Source: Chloroflexota bacterium
GTDB lineage: Bacteria; Chloroflexota; Anaerolineae; J036; Brachytrichaceae
Reading direction: 5' to 3'
Assembly (NCBI GenBank): GCA_023382055.1
Contig: JAMCQN010000035.1
Span: forward strand, 1-51,599
DNA: 51,599 bases
Positions 1 to 8,667 of this stretch are shown here, piece after piece. A program made the position numbers and the translations under genes. Every line of letters begins with the position of its first letter. The first letter of the stretch is position 1. The notes beneath the pieces were generated by a model. The model did no database searches. It was not told the origin of the DNA and was given only the letters and a program-made list of their open reading frames with translations.

Positions 1-111
1 GAAGCTTTGATCCTGTACGCGCATGAACGTTTATCCAATGGCGTAGACACTCTGGAAGTGCTGTCCGATCTCTTTGCGGCTCAGCAGCCCCTCAAATCGC
101 GTCTGACGTGA
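1..111 (+). CDS. C-terminal end of an unidentified protein (partial)
   Basis: An open frame enters from the left edge and runs 36 residues to TGA at 109-111. It begins EALILYAHERLSNG and ends PLKSRLT. The composition is protein-like, with a probable amphipathic helix, but I do not recognise a family. It lies directly before the glycosylase remnant, in a different frame, so the two are not a simple read-through. It could be the tail of a real upstream gene or the edge of a decayed locus. Confidence 0.35.
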   Translation, partial: EALILYAHERLSNGVDTLEVLSDLFAAQQPLKSRLT

Positions 112-502
112 AATCACAACTATCGAGGATATCCTACGCCTGGGCGTGTACCTTACTTCAGCAGTGAAGTGCGGCAAAACCGCCTATGGCATCCAGACCG
201 ACACGATCGTGGCATGTTCGCGCCTGTTGGAGCAGGAACTGGCTCTCTTCAAGCATGTCAAGGTGCTGATGCTGATGGGGGATGTAGCCATCAAGGCGGT
301 GAATGCCATCGCCCGCCGCGCCGGTGAAGCGCGCGTGATCCCTGCGGGCGCAACGTATAAGCTGCGCAACGGCACGTACCAGTTCCGGGGCGCGCGCGTC
401 TTCCCATCGTATCTGCAGGCAGGCCCCAGTTTCTTTATCGAAAAAGTGAAGCGCCGCATGATCGCCGAGGATATCGCGGCGGCGCTGGCCTGCGCTGCCT
501 GA
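107..502 (+). pseudogene. Uracil-DNA glycosylase superfamily protein, N-terminal half missing
   Basis: From about 119 the frame reads IEDILRLGVYLTSAVKCGK, then LMLMGDVAIKAVN, RVIPAGATYK and FPSYLQAGPSFF. This matches, from memory, the C-terminal half of a family-4-like uracil-DNA glycosylase, with the lower lobe and C-terminal DNA-contact loop. The family is normally about 200 residues or more. Here homology begins just after an in-frame TGA at 104-106 and the N-terminal half with the catalytic water-activating motif is absent. The only usable start is GTG at 146, inside the conserved region, giving 118 residues. The frame upstream of the TGA codes for nothing similar. I read it as a 5'-truncated, probably inactive remnant; a sequencing or assembly deletion is the alternative. 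Confidence 0.55.
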
Positions 503-512
503 GGGAACCCGC

Positions 513-2120
513 TCAACCGGCTGCGGTTGCGCCGGACTCAGGCAGTTCGATCATGAAGCGGCAGCCCTGGCCGGGATCGTTCTGCACGGCGACATGGCCG
601 CCGTGGGCCTGCACGACGCTTTTCACCAGCGCAAGTCCCAGACCGCTGCCGCGCGCATTGCTGCCCTTGCCGCGATAGAAGCGTTCGAAGATGTGCGGCA
701 GATCGACCGGGTCGATGCCTGCACCGCTGTTCTCCACCCACAACCTGATGCTGCCCGCGGCATCCGCTCCAACCGTGACGCGCCCGCCGGAAGGGGTGTA
801 CTTGATGGCGTTGTCGATCAGGTTCGACAGCGCGATTTCCATGCGCGCCCGGTCGCAATTGACCGCTAACGGTGGTTCGGGCTGAATCACATTGAAAGTG
901 ATGTCGCGGTCAAGCGCGGCCTGTTTGAAAGCCCCGGCGGCAGCCTGAAGCATCTCGCCCGCATCGTGCGCAGCCACGTCGAGATTGACGAATCCGGAAT
1001 CCAGGCGCGACAGATCGAGCAGATTGCGGGTGATCCACCCCAACCGCTCAATCTGCGACTGGCTCTCAGTCAGGAATTCGCTGCGCACATCCATATCATC
1101 GGCTGCGCCATTGCGCAGCAGTTCGTTGAAGGTTTTCAGCGCCGTGATCGGCGTGCGTAACTCGTGCGAGGCATCCGCGATGAAACGGCGCAGCGTATCG
1201 CGCTCCGCCTCGATTTCGGCGAAGCTGGATTGCAGGCGTTCCGCCATCTGGTTGAACTGTTGCGCCAGTTGGCCTGTCTCGTCGTTGCCGGTCACCTGCG
1301 CGCGCGTCGTCAGATCTCCGCTGCTCATGCGGTTGGCCGCCAGCGCCAGTTTATTGAGCGGCGCAGTCAGCCCGCGCCCGACAAACAGCGCCACGATGCC
1401 GGCGACCAGGCTGGCGGCCAGCGCCGCCACCAGGATTGCACTCGCCGTAGCCGAGATGGTTGCTGCGCCAAAGTCCGGCGCGCCGCTAAGTTCAACATAC
1501 CCTACCGTGTGGGCAGCGTCGCCGATGGGCACACTGACAGTGCGGTTGGAACGCCCGGTCGGGTCACTGGCAGTTGTCGCCGCTGCGCTTTCCGTCGGGG
1601 GCGTGTTTGAAACTGCCTGGAACACAAAGCGCCGTCCCCACGGGCCGTCTTCGCGTTCCACCAGCATGTAGCGTGTGCCGGGCGGCATCCGATCCAGTGA
1701 TGAATCTTGCCCCCGCGCGGCGTGTCTGCGCCCCAGCAGGATAGACATCATGGACGGACTATTATCCGGTGTATTGCCGATATCCGGCGGGAGGATCATC
1801 ACGAACGTGTCCGGCCCGCTCTGCGCGCCCGAATCAGCGATGACGCCACTGGCGGCATCCCGTATGCGCACGCGTACATTGCCCAGGAACGCAGCCGTCT
1901 GCGCCAGTTGCTGCAATTCGTAAGGGTTGGCATTGGGTATCATCAGCGGCAGCGCCTGGCGCGCCGCTGCGTTCGCGTTGGAGGTGAGATAGTCGATCTC
2001 CTGCTGGTCTGTGTAGCGCTTGACCAGCGAGATCGCCAGCGCGCCGACCAGACCCGCAGTCAACAATGTCAGCAGCATATAGCTGGCGACCAGTCTCCAT
2101 CGAATCGAACGAAATTTCAT
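513..2120 (-). CDS. HAMP-domain sensor histidine kinase
   Basis: 535-residue membrane sensor kinase. TM1 is at about residues 10-33, followed by an extracytoplasmic sensor of about 190 residues. TM2 is at about 224-248, then HAMP, the H-box SHELRTP with phospho-acceptor H319, and a HATPase domain with N-box (LSNLIDNAIKYTP), G1 (ENSGAGID) and G2 (GSGLGLAL). All catalytic boxes are intact. It would autophosphorylate on H319 and pass phosphate to the OmpR-type regulator encoded at 3520-4233; the PDZ-repeat gene lies between them on the same strand. A hairpin terminator at 2138-2164 separates it from the PDZ gene, so it may have its own promoter or depend on read-through. The signal sensed cannot be told from sequence. 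Confidence 0.93.
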   Translation of the reverse strand: MKFRSIRWRLVASYMLLTLLTAGLVGALAISLVKRYTDQQEIDYLTSNANAAARQALPLMIPNANPYELQQLAQTAAFLGNVRVRIRDAASGVIADSGAQSGPDTFVMILPPDIGNTPDNSPSMMSILLGRRHAARGQDSSLDRMPPGTRYMLVEREDGPWGRRFVFQAVSNTPPTESAAATTASDPTGRSNRTVSVPIGDAAHTVGYVELSGAPDFGAATISATASAILVAALAASLVAGIVALFVGRGLTAPLNKLALAANRMSSGDLTTRAQVTGNDETGQLAQQFNQMAERLQSSFAEIEAERDTLRRFIADASHELRTPITALKTFNELLRNGAADDMDVRSEFLTESQSQIERLGWITRNLLDLSRLDSGFVNLDVAAHDAGEMLQAAAGAFKQAALDRDITFNVIQPEPPLAVNCDRARMEIALSNLIDNAIKYTPSGGRVTVGADAAGSIRLWVENSGAGIDPVDLPHIFERFYRGKGSNARGSGLGLALVKSVVQAHGGHVAVQNDPGQGCRFMIELPESGATAAG

Positions 2121-2137
2121 CCCTTACATCAATAAAG

Positions 2138-2164
2138 AAACCTCCGGGATAGCCCGGAGGTTTT
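2138..2164 (-). terminator. Intrinsic terminator after the PDZ gene
   Basis: Perfect 8-bp GC stem (2141-2148 with 2153-2160), four-base loop, extended by A:T pairs at 2138-2140/2161-2163. On the minus strand it is followed by TTTCTTTATT. It lies 18 bases after the PDZ gene stop and 18 bases before the kinase start, so it probably lowers kinase expression relative to the PDZ protein. Confidence 0.75.
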
Positions 2165-2181
2165 CTGCGAACGCAACTTTC

Positions 2182-3444
2182 TTACAGTGTGTTGCCTACG
2201 CCGGTTCCCTGCTGAGGCGTCTGATTGCGATTGCCCGGCCGGCCCGGGAAGTTGAAGCGCGGAGCGCCCTGACCGCCGAAACCGCGCGGCATATTGGTCG
2301 CATCGCCGAGCATGACACCCAGCCAGGCTGTGCCGGCCTTGTTCGGATTGTCGCCGAGTGTCGCCGTGATGTCCGACGTCTGTTTGCTGCCGAGTTGCTG
2401 CACCGTCAACATAACCTTGTCGCCGGGCTTGTGCGCTGCGATGGCGTCGACCAGCGCCTGAGCGTTTTGAATCGTCTTGCCATCGATGGCGGTGATCACG
2501 TCGCCGCGTTTCAGGCCGGCTGCGCTGGCGGGGCTATCGGGCGTTACCTGGAAAACTATCGCGCCGCTGATCGTCTGCGTGACGCCGCCGAAGGGTACCT
2601 GCTGTCCGGGCGGTGTGTTGTTGGGCGTACCGGGGATCGGGAATGACCAGCCGCGAAATCGGCCCATACCGACGCCAAATCGCCCGCCCATGCGATACTG
2701 CACGCCCAGGTATGCCTGGCCGGCCTTATTGGGGTTATCGCCCAGCGTCACCTGCACGTCGGTCGGGTTTGCGTCGCCGCTGTGCTGCACCGACAGCGTC
2801 ACCTTATCGCCGGGCTTGTGGCTGCTGATAATCTCTGATAACGTCTCGTTTGGCCTGAATGCCTTGCCATCCATTGACAGAATGACGTCGCCGGTTTTGA
2901 TTCCGGCGGTGTCAGCCGGGCTGCCCGTGATGACCTCGGTCACCATGACGTGCGTTCCGCTGATCGGTGTGCCAAAGCCGGGGAACTTGCCACCGCGGCC
3001 GAAGAAGCCACCAAATGGCAGCAAGCCCAGATAGGCCCTGCCGTTCTTATCGCCCAGTGTCGCTGACAGCGTTCGAGCGGTGTCGCCGTGCGTCAGGCTC
3101 AATTGCACCTTGTCGCCCGACTTCATACTTTTCAGATAGTTAGCCAGGTCGGCAGGTGTATTCACTTCCTGATTGTCAATCTTGAGCAGGATGTCGCCGC
3201 GCTTCACGCCGGCGGTATCGGCCGGGCTGCCTGACGCAACGATGACGACCACGACACCTTTCTCGTTGGACGGCGCCTGAACGTTATCCAGGGCAAGATC
3301 CATGCGGTTTGCGATCAATGACCGCCCGACTCGCGCGGCGGCCTGCACCACACCGACCCCGGCGAACAAAGTCGCTCCGAGTACAAGAGCGGCCCCGACG
3401 GCAACCCCCGCAACAATCAACACACGTTTCTTCATATTCGACAT
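2182..3444 (-). CDS. Membrane-anchored protein with three PDZ domains
   Basis: 420 residues. A short basic start plus hydrophobic segment (residues 6-36) is an uncleaved anchor or signal peptide. Three PDZ domains follow at about 60-125, 165-235 and 295-365. Each carries GSPADTAG or SPASAAG, then a GD(I/V)(L/I) segment, then a DG/DN strand. Each repeat ends TLGDxN plus a Gly/Phe/Arg-rich linker, and the C-terminus is Gly/Pro/Asn-rich and disordered. There is no HtrA or S2P protease domain and no catalytic Ser-His-Asp, so it is a scaffold or substrate sensor rather than a protease. It sits between response regulator and kinase on the same strand, which suggests it modulates that two-component system, perhaps by binding exposed C-termini of misfolded envelope proteins. 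That role is inference. Confidence 0.85.
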   Translation of the reverse strand: MSNMKKRVLIVAGVAVGAALVLGATLFAGVGVVQAAARVGRSLIANRMDLALDNVQAPSNEKGVVVVIVASGSPADTAGVKRGDILLKIDNQEVNTPADLANYLKSMKSGDKVQLSLTHGDTARTLSATLGDKNGRAYLGLLPFGGFFGRGGKFPGFGTPISGTHVMVTEVITGSPADTAGIKTGDVILSMDGKAFRPNETLSEIISSHKPGDKVTLSVQHSGDANPTDVQVTLGDNPNKAGQAYLGVQYRMGGRFGVGMGRFRGWSFPIPGTPNNTPPGQQVPFGGVTQTISGAIVFQVTPDSPASAAGLKRGDVITAIDGKTIQNAQALVDAIAAHKPGDKVMLTVQQLGSKQTSDITATLGDNPNKAGTAWLGVMLGDATNMPRGFGGQGAPRFNFPGRPGNRNQTPQQGTGVGNTL

Positions 3445-3519
3445 GCCTCCAGCAGATATACGGTATTCATTACGTCATCCATCATAGGCGGGTTATTTTG
3501 CGGGCTCGTTGCGGCTCTG

Positions 3520-4233
3520 TTAAGATTTCGCAATATCGGGCCGGAATTTGTATCCGAAGCCGCGCACGGTCAGCAGCCAGCGCGGGTTGGTGGGGTCGTC
3601 TTCGAGTTTTTCGCGCAGGTGGCGGATATGCACGTCGATGGTGCGATCATCGCCGATGTCGCTGCCATACCCCCACACCATCTCAATCAGCGTGTCGCGG
3701 CTGATCGGGCGGTCGGGGTTGCTGACCAGGTAGCGCAGCAGGCGAAATTCGGTGGGCGTCAGGTTTATCGGCTGGTCATTGCGCTGCACCTGCAGCCGGT
3801 TGACATCGATGACAATGTTGCCGAAGGACAGCTTTTCCGGTTCTGCGCCGGTTGCGAGTTCGCCGTAGGCGCGCCGCAACATCGCTCGGATGCGCGAGAT
3901 TACTTCCCGCAAACTGTAGGGTTTGACAACATAATCGTCAGCGCCCAGTTCCAGTCCCAGGACTTTATCCACCTCATCATCGCTGGCGGTGAGCATAATG
4001 ATGGGTTGCCGTTTGCCCTCCGCGCGCAACTGGCGGCACACATCGAATCCGCTGATATCGGGCAGCCGGATGTCCAGCAGGATGAGTTGCACGTCCTTAT
4101 CGTGCGCGATGTCCAGGGCTGCCTGTCCATTTTCGGCCCAGTATGTGACAAAACCCTCATTTTTCAATCCGTACAGCAGCCCCCGCGCGACGGCAGGCTC
4201 GTCTTCCACCACTAGAATATGTTCACCAGCCAC
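3520..4233 (-). CDS. OmpR/PhoB-family response regulator
   Basis: 237 residues. Receiver domain with acidic pocket D11/E12, phospho-acceptor D54 (LLDIRLPD), T82 and K104 (KPYS). It is followed by a winged-helix DNA-binding domain (NLTPTEFRLLRYL, then IDVHIRHLREKLEDDP and VRGFGYKF). Length and motifs are complete. It is the first gene of the minus-strand set regulator - PDZ protein - histidine kinase, 75 bases upstream of the PDZ gene. Its start is only 36 bases from the divergent glycosyltransferase start at 4270, so the two promoters must overlap and may be co-controlled. Confidence 0.94.
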   Translation of the reverse strand: MAGEHILVVEDEPAVARGLLYGLKNEGFVTYWAENGQAALDIAHDKDVQLILLDIRLPDISGFDVCRQLRAEGKRQPIIMLTASDDEVDKVLGLELGADDYVVKPYSLREVISRIRAMLRRAYGELATGAEPEKLSFGNIVIDVNRLQVQRNDQPINLTPTEFRLLRYLVSNPDRPISRDTLIEMVWGYGSDIGDDRTIDVHIRHLREKLEDDPTNPRWLLTVRGFGYKFRPDIAKS

Positions 4234-4269
4234 ACCCGAATTGTAACGTCCTGCTGCGGAACTGCGATA

Positions 4270-5445
4270 ATGACCGCTGTGATCATCGGGATTGATGCCA
4301 GCCGCCTCAGCGGCGCCATATCGACGGGTACCGAGCGATACTCGCGTGAAGTCATCAAGGCGCTGTTACGGTGCGCCCCTCAACATGAATATCGTCTATA
4401 TACGCGTGAACCGCTCACGCTGTCCACGTTACTCACGGATGGCGGCTGCGATTCGGCGCAACATTTCGACCGGGTCACTGTGGTGCACATCCGCCAACAG
4501 CGCCTGTGGACGCATATCGGGCTGGCCCGCGAGATTGCGCTTCGCCCGCCGGATGCCTTCTTTATTCCCGCTCATGTGTTGCCTTTGTCACAGGCGATAC
4601 GGCGCACGACCCGCTCGGTTGTCACCATCCACGATGTGGGTTATCGGCATTTCCCGCAGGCGCACCCATTGCGGCAGCGTCTGTTGCTGGAGTGGGGTAC
4701 CGCTCTATCCGCCCGATATGCCTCTGCCGTGGTTGTGGACTCTGAGGCGACCCGTCGCGACGTGCAGCGCTTCTACCGGACCCGTACCGAGCGTATCGCT
4801 GTGGCGTATCCCGGCCCGATCCCGCCGGTAGAAGTGTCTGGCCTCGATGCTCACAATGTGATGGTGAAATACGGATTGAGCGATAGCTGTCCGTATGTGC
4901 TATTTATCGGTACGCAGCAGCCGCGCAAGAACTTGGCGCGGCTGATCCAGGCCTGGCGCCTGCTCGATGATGGACTGCTTCATTCCGCCCCAACGGTCGA
5001 TGGCGCCCGGCCGCAGCTTATCGTGGCAGGATCGAAGGGTTGGGGTGGCGAAGACCTGCCGCGCCTGGCGGCGGCGCTTGGGTTGGGCGATAGCGTGCGT
5101 TTCATCGGCTATATCAGCGACATGGAGAAGGCCGCGCTGCTGCGCGGGGCGCGCGTGTTTGCCTTCCCATCGCTGTATGAGGGTTTCGGTTTTCCAGTGC
5201 TGGAGGCGCAGTCGGCCGGCGTGCCGGTTGTGTGCAGCAATACATCCGCGCTGCCGGAGGTTGCCGGAGATGGGGCTATACTCATCGACCCGTTCGATGT
5301 ACAGGCGATGGCTGGGGCGTTGCGCGATTGCCTGTTTGATGCTTCAATTCGGAAAAGGCTCATTCAAGCCGGCCGTCAGAATGTGACCCGCTTCAACTGG
5401 GATCGCTGCGCTGGTGTGGTGATGGGTCTGCTGGAAGGCGACTGA
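4270..5445 (+). CDS. GT4-family glycosyltransferase
   Basis: 391 residues from ATG 4270 (MTAVIIGIDASR). An in-frame ATG at 4219 would overlap the divergent regulator and adds an unfamily-like N-terminus, so I reject it. GT-B fold retaining transferase: N-terminal Rossmann acceptor domain, then LFIGTQQPRKNLARLI, the nucleotide-binding E-x7-E signature in SLYEGFGFPVLEA, and GVPVVCSNTSALPEVAGD. The family transfers mannose, glucose or similar from NDP/GDP sugars to lipid-linked or cell-surface glycans. One base separates it from the WecG/TagA gene, so they are co-translated and probably build the same envelope glycan. Confidence 0.9.
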   Translation: MTAVIIGIDASRLSGAISTGTERYSREVIKALLRCAPQHEYRLYTREPLTLSTLLTDGGCDSAQHFDRVTVVHIRQQRLWTHIGLAREIALRPPDAFFIPAHVLPLSQAIRRTTRSVVTIHDVGYRHFPQAHPLRQRLLLEWGTALSARYASAVVVDSEATRRDVQRFYRTRTERIAVAYPGPIPPVEVSGLDAHNVMVKYGLSDSCPYVLFIGTQQPRKNLARLIQAWRLLDDGLLHSAPTVDGARPQLIVAGSKGWGGEDLPRLAAALGLGDSVRFIGYISDMEKAALLRGARVFAFPSLYEGFGFPVLEAQSAGVPVVCSNTSALPEVAGDGAILIDPFDVQAMAGALRDCLFDASIRKRLIQAGRQNVTRFNWDRCAGVVMGLLEGD

Positions 5446-5446
5446 A

Positions 5447-6208
5447 ATGGCCCCTTTGCACATCCTCGGCATTCGCGTAGACGACGTAACCATGTCCGAG
5501 GCATGCGACCGCGTCACCAGGTACATCGCCGAAGGCGGCGCGCACCAGGTCGCAACGGTAAACCCGGAGTTCATCATGCGGGCGCGCCGGGACGTTGAAT
5601 TCGCCGCGGTGCTCGAACGTACCGATCTGAACGTCCCCGATGGCGTCGGCGTGCTGTGGGCGGCCCGCCGGCTGGGGCGGCCGCTGCGCGAGCGCGTGGC
5701 CGGCGTGGACCTGCTTCAGCAGCTCTGCGCCATCGCCTCGCAGTACAAGTGGCGCGTCTTTTTCTTGGGCGCCCGCGAAGGGGTGGCGGAACGCGCCGCC
5801 GCAAATCTGGCCTTCAAATATCAGGGGCTGGTGGTGGCGGGCGCTTATGCCGGTTCGTCGCTCCCGAAGGATGATCGGGACACCCTGGCCGTTATCCGTC
5901 GCGCGCGACCCAGCCTGTTGTTTGTCGCCTATGGCGCGCCGGCGCAGGACAAATGGCTGGCGCGCAACCTGCTCCTGTTACAGTCGCCGGACGAGGCAGG
6001 CGCGGCAAAACCAGTGCCACCCGGGTTGGTGGGAATTGGCGTCGGCGGCGCCTTCGATTTCATCACCGGCTTGCAGAAACGCGCCCCGATGCAACTGCAG
6101 CGCCTGGGGTTGGAGTGGCTGTATCGCCTGCTGCGCCAGCCAAGCCGCTGGCGCCGTCAGTTTGCCCTGGTCCGCTTTGCGCTATCCGTAATGCTACAAT
6201 CCAAATAG
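5447..6208 (+). CDS. WecG/TagA/CpsF-family glycosyltransferase (GT26)
   Basis: 253 residues. Family features seen are VNPEFIMRARRD, the conserved Asp in LNVPDGVGV, FFLGAREGVAE, AYGAPAQDKWL, and GVGGAFDFITG followed by the Arg-rich tail RAPMQLQRLGLEWLYRL. This family adds N-acetyl-D-mannosaminuronate or ManNAc to lipid-linked GlcNAc in enterobacterial common antigen or wall teichoic acid synthesis. In GC-rich non-proteobacteria it usually serves an uncharacterised exopolysaccharide. The start overlaps the end of the GT4 gene's translation unit. The exact donor cannot be called. Confidence 0.9.
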   Translation: MAPLHILGIRVDDVTMSEACDRVTRYIAEGGAHQVATVNPEFIMRARRDVEFAAVLERTDLNVPDGVGVLWAARRLGRPLRERVAGVDLLQQLCAIASQYKWRVFFLGAREGVAERAAANLAFKYQGLVVAGAYAGSSLPKDDRDTLAVIRRARPSLLFVAYGAPAQDKWLARNLLLLQSPDEAGAAKPVPPGLVGIGVGGAFDFITGLQKRAPMQLQRLGLEWLYRLLRQPSRWRRQFALVRFALSVMLQSK

Positions 6209-6242
6209 CCACGCGGCGGTTTTTCAGACTATAACCGGTACT

Positions 6243-8048
6243 ATGATCGCGCTGGATGGACTTACCCGGCGCTCGAGCAAGGATGCGTACCAGGCCATGA
6301 CGGATGACATACAGGGCGACCCGTTGCCCGCGGATAACCCGACGGACGATCCCAGCAGCATACTGTCTAAACTGCGCAATCTCACCTTATTCACACTGCT
6401 TACGGATGAACAGTTTCGCCTGGTGATCGGTCTGCTGCGCACGGAGCATGTGGCGCAGGGAGCGCTGTTGCTCGACCAGGGCGGGACCAACACCAATATG
6501 TATATCCTGCGGCGCGGGCGTGCGGCGGTGCGCTTCATCGATACCCGGGAGCTCGAACGCCTGGGCGGCTTTCTTAATGTGGGAGCTATCTTCAACGAAA
6601 ACTCGTTTCTGACCGGCGCGCGCAACGACCGCTCAGTCGAAGCTGTCAACGATCTGACGGTGTGGTACATTCCCCGCGCGGATTTCAGCGCGCTGCTCGA
6701 CAAATCCCCTGACATCGAAGCGAATCTGGCTTATCCCATGTCCCAGGACGCGGCAGCGCCAAAACTGGTGCGGGATGAACGCAGTTTCTCCTGGCAGCGT
6801 CAGGGAGAGAGCATAGTGCTGTTTCGTAAAAAACACCCGATTGTGTTTCTGCAGACTTTATGGCCGGTGCTGGGTCTACTCATCCTGGTCATCATCATAT
6901 TGCTCCCGCCGGTGCATGCCGTCCTGCAGCCGGCGCAAAACTGGCTGTTCGCCGTTATTGGTTTGCTTTCTATCGTCTGGGTGGCGCTGCAATTGATCGA
7001 CTGGCAAAACGACTACTACGCCGTCACCGATCAGCGCATCCTGCATCGCGAGCGCGTCCTGTTCATCCGCGATGAGCAGGATGAACTGCCCGTGAGCCGT
7101 ATCCAGGACGTCAGGGTGGACCGCCCGAATTTCTTCTCATTCATGTTTGATATCGGCAACGTCACGATTGAGGCCAGCGGAACTCGATCCAGGGTGCGCT
7201 TTGAGGACATAAGCCATCCAGATGATATCAGCGCGCAGATCAACAAGCTGCTGAGCTATGTCCGCGCGGAGTCGCATGCCGCGCAGCGCGCCAAGATCCG
7301 CTATGACTTGCGGAAGGAACTGGGTCTGGCATCCACCCCGCCGCCCGCAGAACCAGCGCCGCCCAAAGCCCAGCCGAAGAAAGCGCGCCGGAATGGCTGG
7401 CGCGGCTTTGTCGCCGCGCTGCGCGGGACTTTTATACCGCATATGCGTCTGGTGCGCGGCGACGCGATCATCTACCGTAAACACTGGCTGCGTCTGCTCG
7501 AAGTGGTCTCAATACCCCTGACATTGACGTTGCTATTGGCCGGCGCCCTGGTGCTTGTGCGACTGGTCAGCCCGGATATCAGCGAACTCGTCTTCTTCCC
7601 GCCGTTGGTTTTTGTTATCATCCTGGTTGGCATTGGATTGATGGGCTGGCTGGTCTATCGTTATGAGGACTGGCGCAATGATATCTATATTCTTCTGCCG
7701 GATCGGCTGGTCGATATTACCGCCAGCCCGTTTGGCTTGCGAGGCACGTCGCGCCGCGAGGCCAAATTAGGGGCAGTCCAGAACGTCAGCGCCGCAACGC
7801 GCGGCGTCCTCGATAACGCTTTTAATATGGGCGATGTGATCATCCTCACCGCTGCCGGCGAGGGCAAGCTGAATTTCGAAAGGGTTTACAATCCGCGCCA
7901 GGTTCAACGCGATATCGTCGACCGCGTCGATGCGTTTGAAATGAGTCAGCGCGAACGGCAGGCCGCACAACGCCGCAGAGAGATGACCGAGTGGCTGGGG
8001 ATTTATGACGAGTTGACAAGGATGCATGATCGCGAGAAGCTTGTCTAG
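6243..8048 (+). CDS. Membrane protein with cyclic-nucleotide-binding domain and two PH-like (bPH2) domains
   Basis: 601 residues. About residues 40-160 form a cNMP-binding fold (LLRTEHVAQGALLLDQGG, then GRAAVRFI and GAIFNENSFLTGARNDRSVEA). Two membrane hairpins of hydrophobic segments follow (about 200-250 and 420-480). Each is followed by a bPH2 domain: ITDQRILHRERVLF-type after the first, LPDRLVDITASPFGLRG after the second. A basic Pro/Ala/Lys linker lies between them. The canonical cAMP phosphate-cassette Arg is not obvious, so the ligand is uncertain. It probably senses a small molecule or lipid state at the membrane. ATG 6243 is used; ATG 6297 is a possible alternative. Peptide deformylase follows by 37 bases. 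Confidence 0.75.
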   Translation: MIALDGLTRRSSKDAYQAMTDDIQGDPLPADNPTDDPSSILSKLRNLTLFTLLTDEQFRLVIGLLRTEHVAQGALLLDQGGTNTNMYILRRGRAAVRFIDTRELERLGGFLNVGAIFNENSFLTGARNDRSVEAVNDLTVWYIPRADFSALLDKSPDIEANLAYPMSQDAAAPKLVRDERSFSWQRQGESIVLFRKKHPIVFLQTLWPVLGLLILVIIILLPPVHAVLQPAQNWLFAVIGLLSIVWVALQLIDWQNDYYAVTDQRILHRERVLFIRDEQDELPVSRIQDVRVDRPNFFSFMFDIGNVTIEASGTRSRVRFEDISHPDDISAQINKLLSYVRAESHAAQRAKIRYDLRKELGLASTPPPAEPAPPKAQPKKARRNGWRGFVAALRGTFIPHMRLVRGDAIIYRKHWLRLLEVVSIPLTLTLLLAGALVLVRLVSPDISELVFFPPLVFVIILVGIGLMGWLVYRYEDWRNDIYILLPDRLVDITASPFGLRGTSRREAKLGAVQNVSAATRGVLDNAFNMGDVIILTAAGEGKLNFERVYNPRQVQRDIVDRVDAFEMSQRERQAAQRRREMTEWLGIYDELTRMHDREKLV

Positions 8049-8085
8049 TGTTATTGTTATTAAAACACGACAGGATTATTGAGTA

Positions 8086-8604
8086 ATGGTAAGAGAGATA
8101 CATAGAATCGGCGACCCGGTGCTGCGGCGCAAGTCAAAAAAGGTCGAGAAAGTCACCAAAGATATTCAGAAACTGATCGATGACATGATTGAAACGATGC
8201 ACGCGTCGCACGGCATGGGACTGGCGGCGCCGCAGGTGGGTGTATTGCAGCGTGTGGTCATCGTTGAGGTTGAAAAGAGCGATGATTTGCCGGGCAGCGG
8301 AATCACTTATGCGCTGGTTAACCCCGAGGTGATCAAGCAATCCGAAGAAACCTGGCATAACCAGGAAGGCTGCCTGTCCATCCCTGGCTGGCGCGGTGAA
8401 GTGGAGCGCCCGCAGCGCATCACCGTGAAGGCGCTCGACCGCAGCGGAAACCGCATCAAACTCGATGTCGAGGGCTGGGTGGCTCGCGCGTTCCTGCACG
8501 AAATCGATCACCTGGACGGCGTCATGTTTATCGACAAACTGGTATCGCCGGACCGCATGTGGCGCGTCGAAGAAGGGCAGGAAGATCAGGAAGTGATGGG
8601 ATAA
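8086..8604 (+). CDS. def: Peptide deformylase
   Basis: 172 residues. All three family motifs are intact: GLAAPQVG (residues 45-52), EGCLSIPG (94-101, metal ligand Cys96) and HEIDHLDG (138-145, two His ligands and catalytic Glu). It removes the formyl group from the N-terminal Met of nascent proteins on the ribosome, using Fe2+ or Zn2+. Length matches type I bacterial enzymes. ATG 8086 is preceded by GAGTAAT only, so ribosome binding looks weak. The 13-bp inverted repeat just after the stop probably ends the transcript. Confidence 0.97.
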   Translation: MVREIHRIGDPVLRRKSKKVEKVTKDIQKLIDDMIETMHASHGMGLAAPQVGVLQRVVIVEVEKSDDLPGSGITYALVNPEVIKQSEETWHNQEGCLSIPGWRGEVERPQRITVKALDRSGNRIKLDVEGWVARAFLHEIDHLDGVMFIDKLVSPDRMWRVEEGQEDQEVMG

Positions 8605-8610
8605 ACGAAT

Positions 8611-8648
8611 ATCAAACGTCAAATGATTAATGACGTTTGACGTTTGAT
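8611..8648. terminator. Inverted repeat downstream of def, possible terminator
   Basis: A perfect 13-bp inverted repeat, ATCAAACGTCAAA (8611-8623) with TTTGACGTTTGAT (8636-8648), loop of 12. TGACGTTTGA recurs in tandem inside it. The stem is AT-rich and no T-run follows, so it may be a weak terminator, an mRNA-stabilising hairpin, or a protein-binding dyad. Confidence 0.5.
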
Positions 8649-8667
8649 TCAGCTAAGCAGACACATT

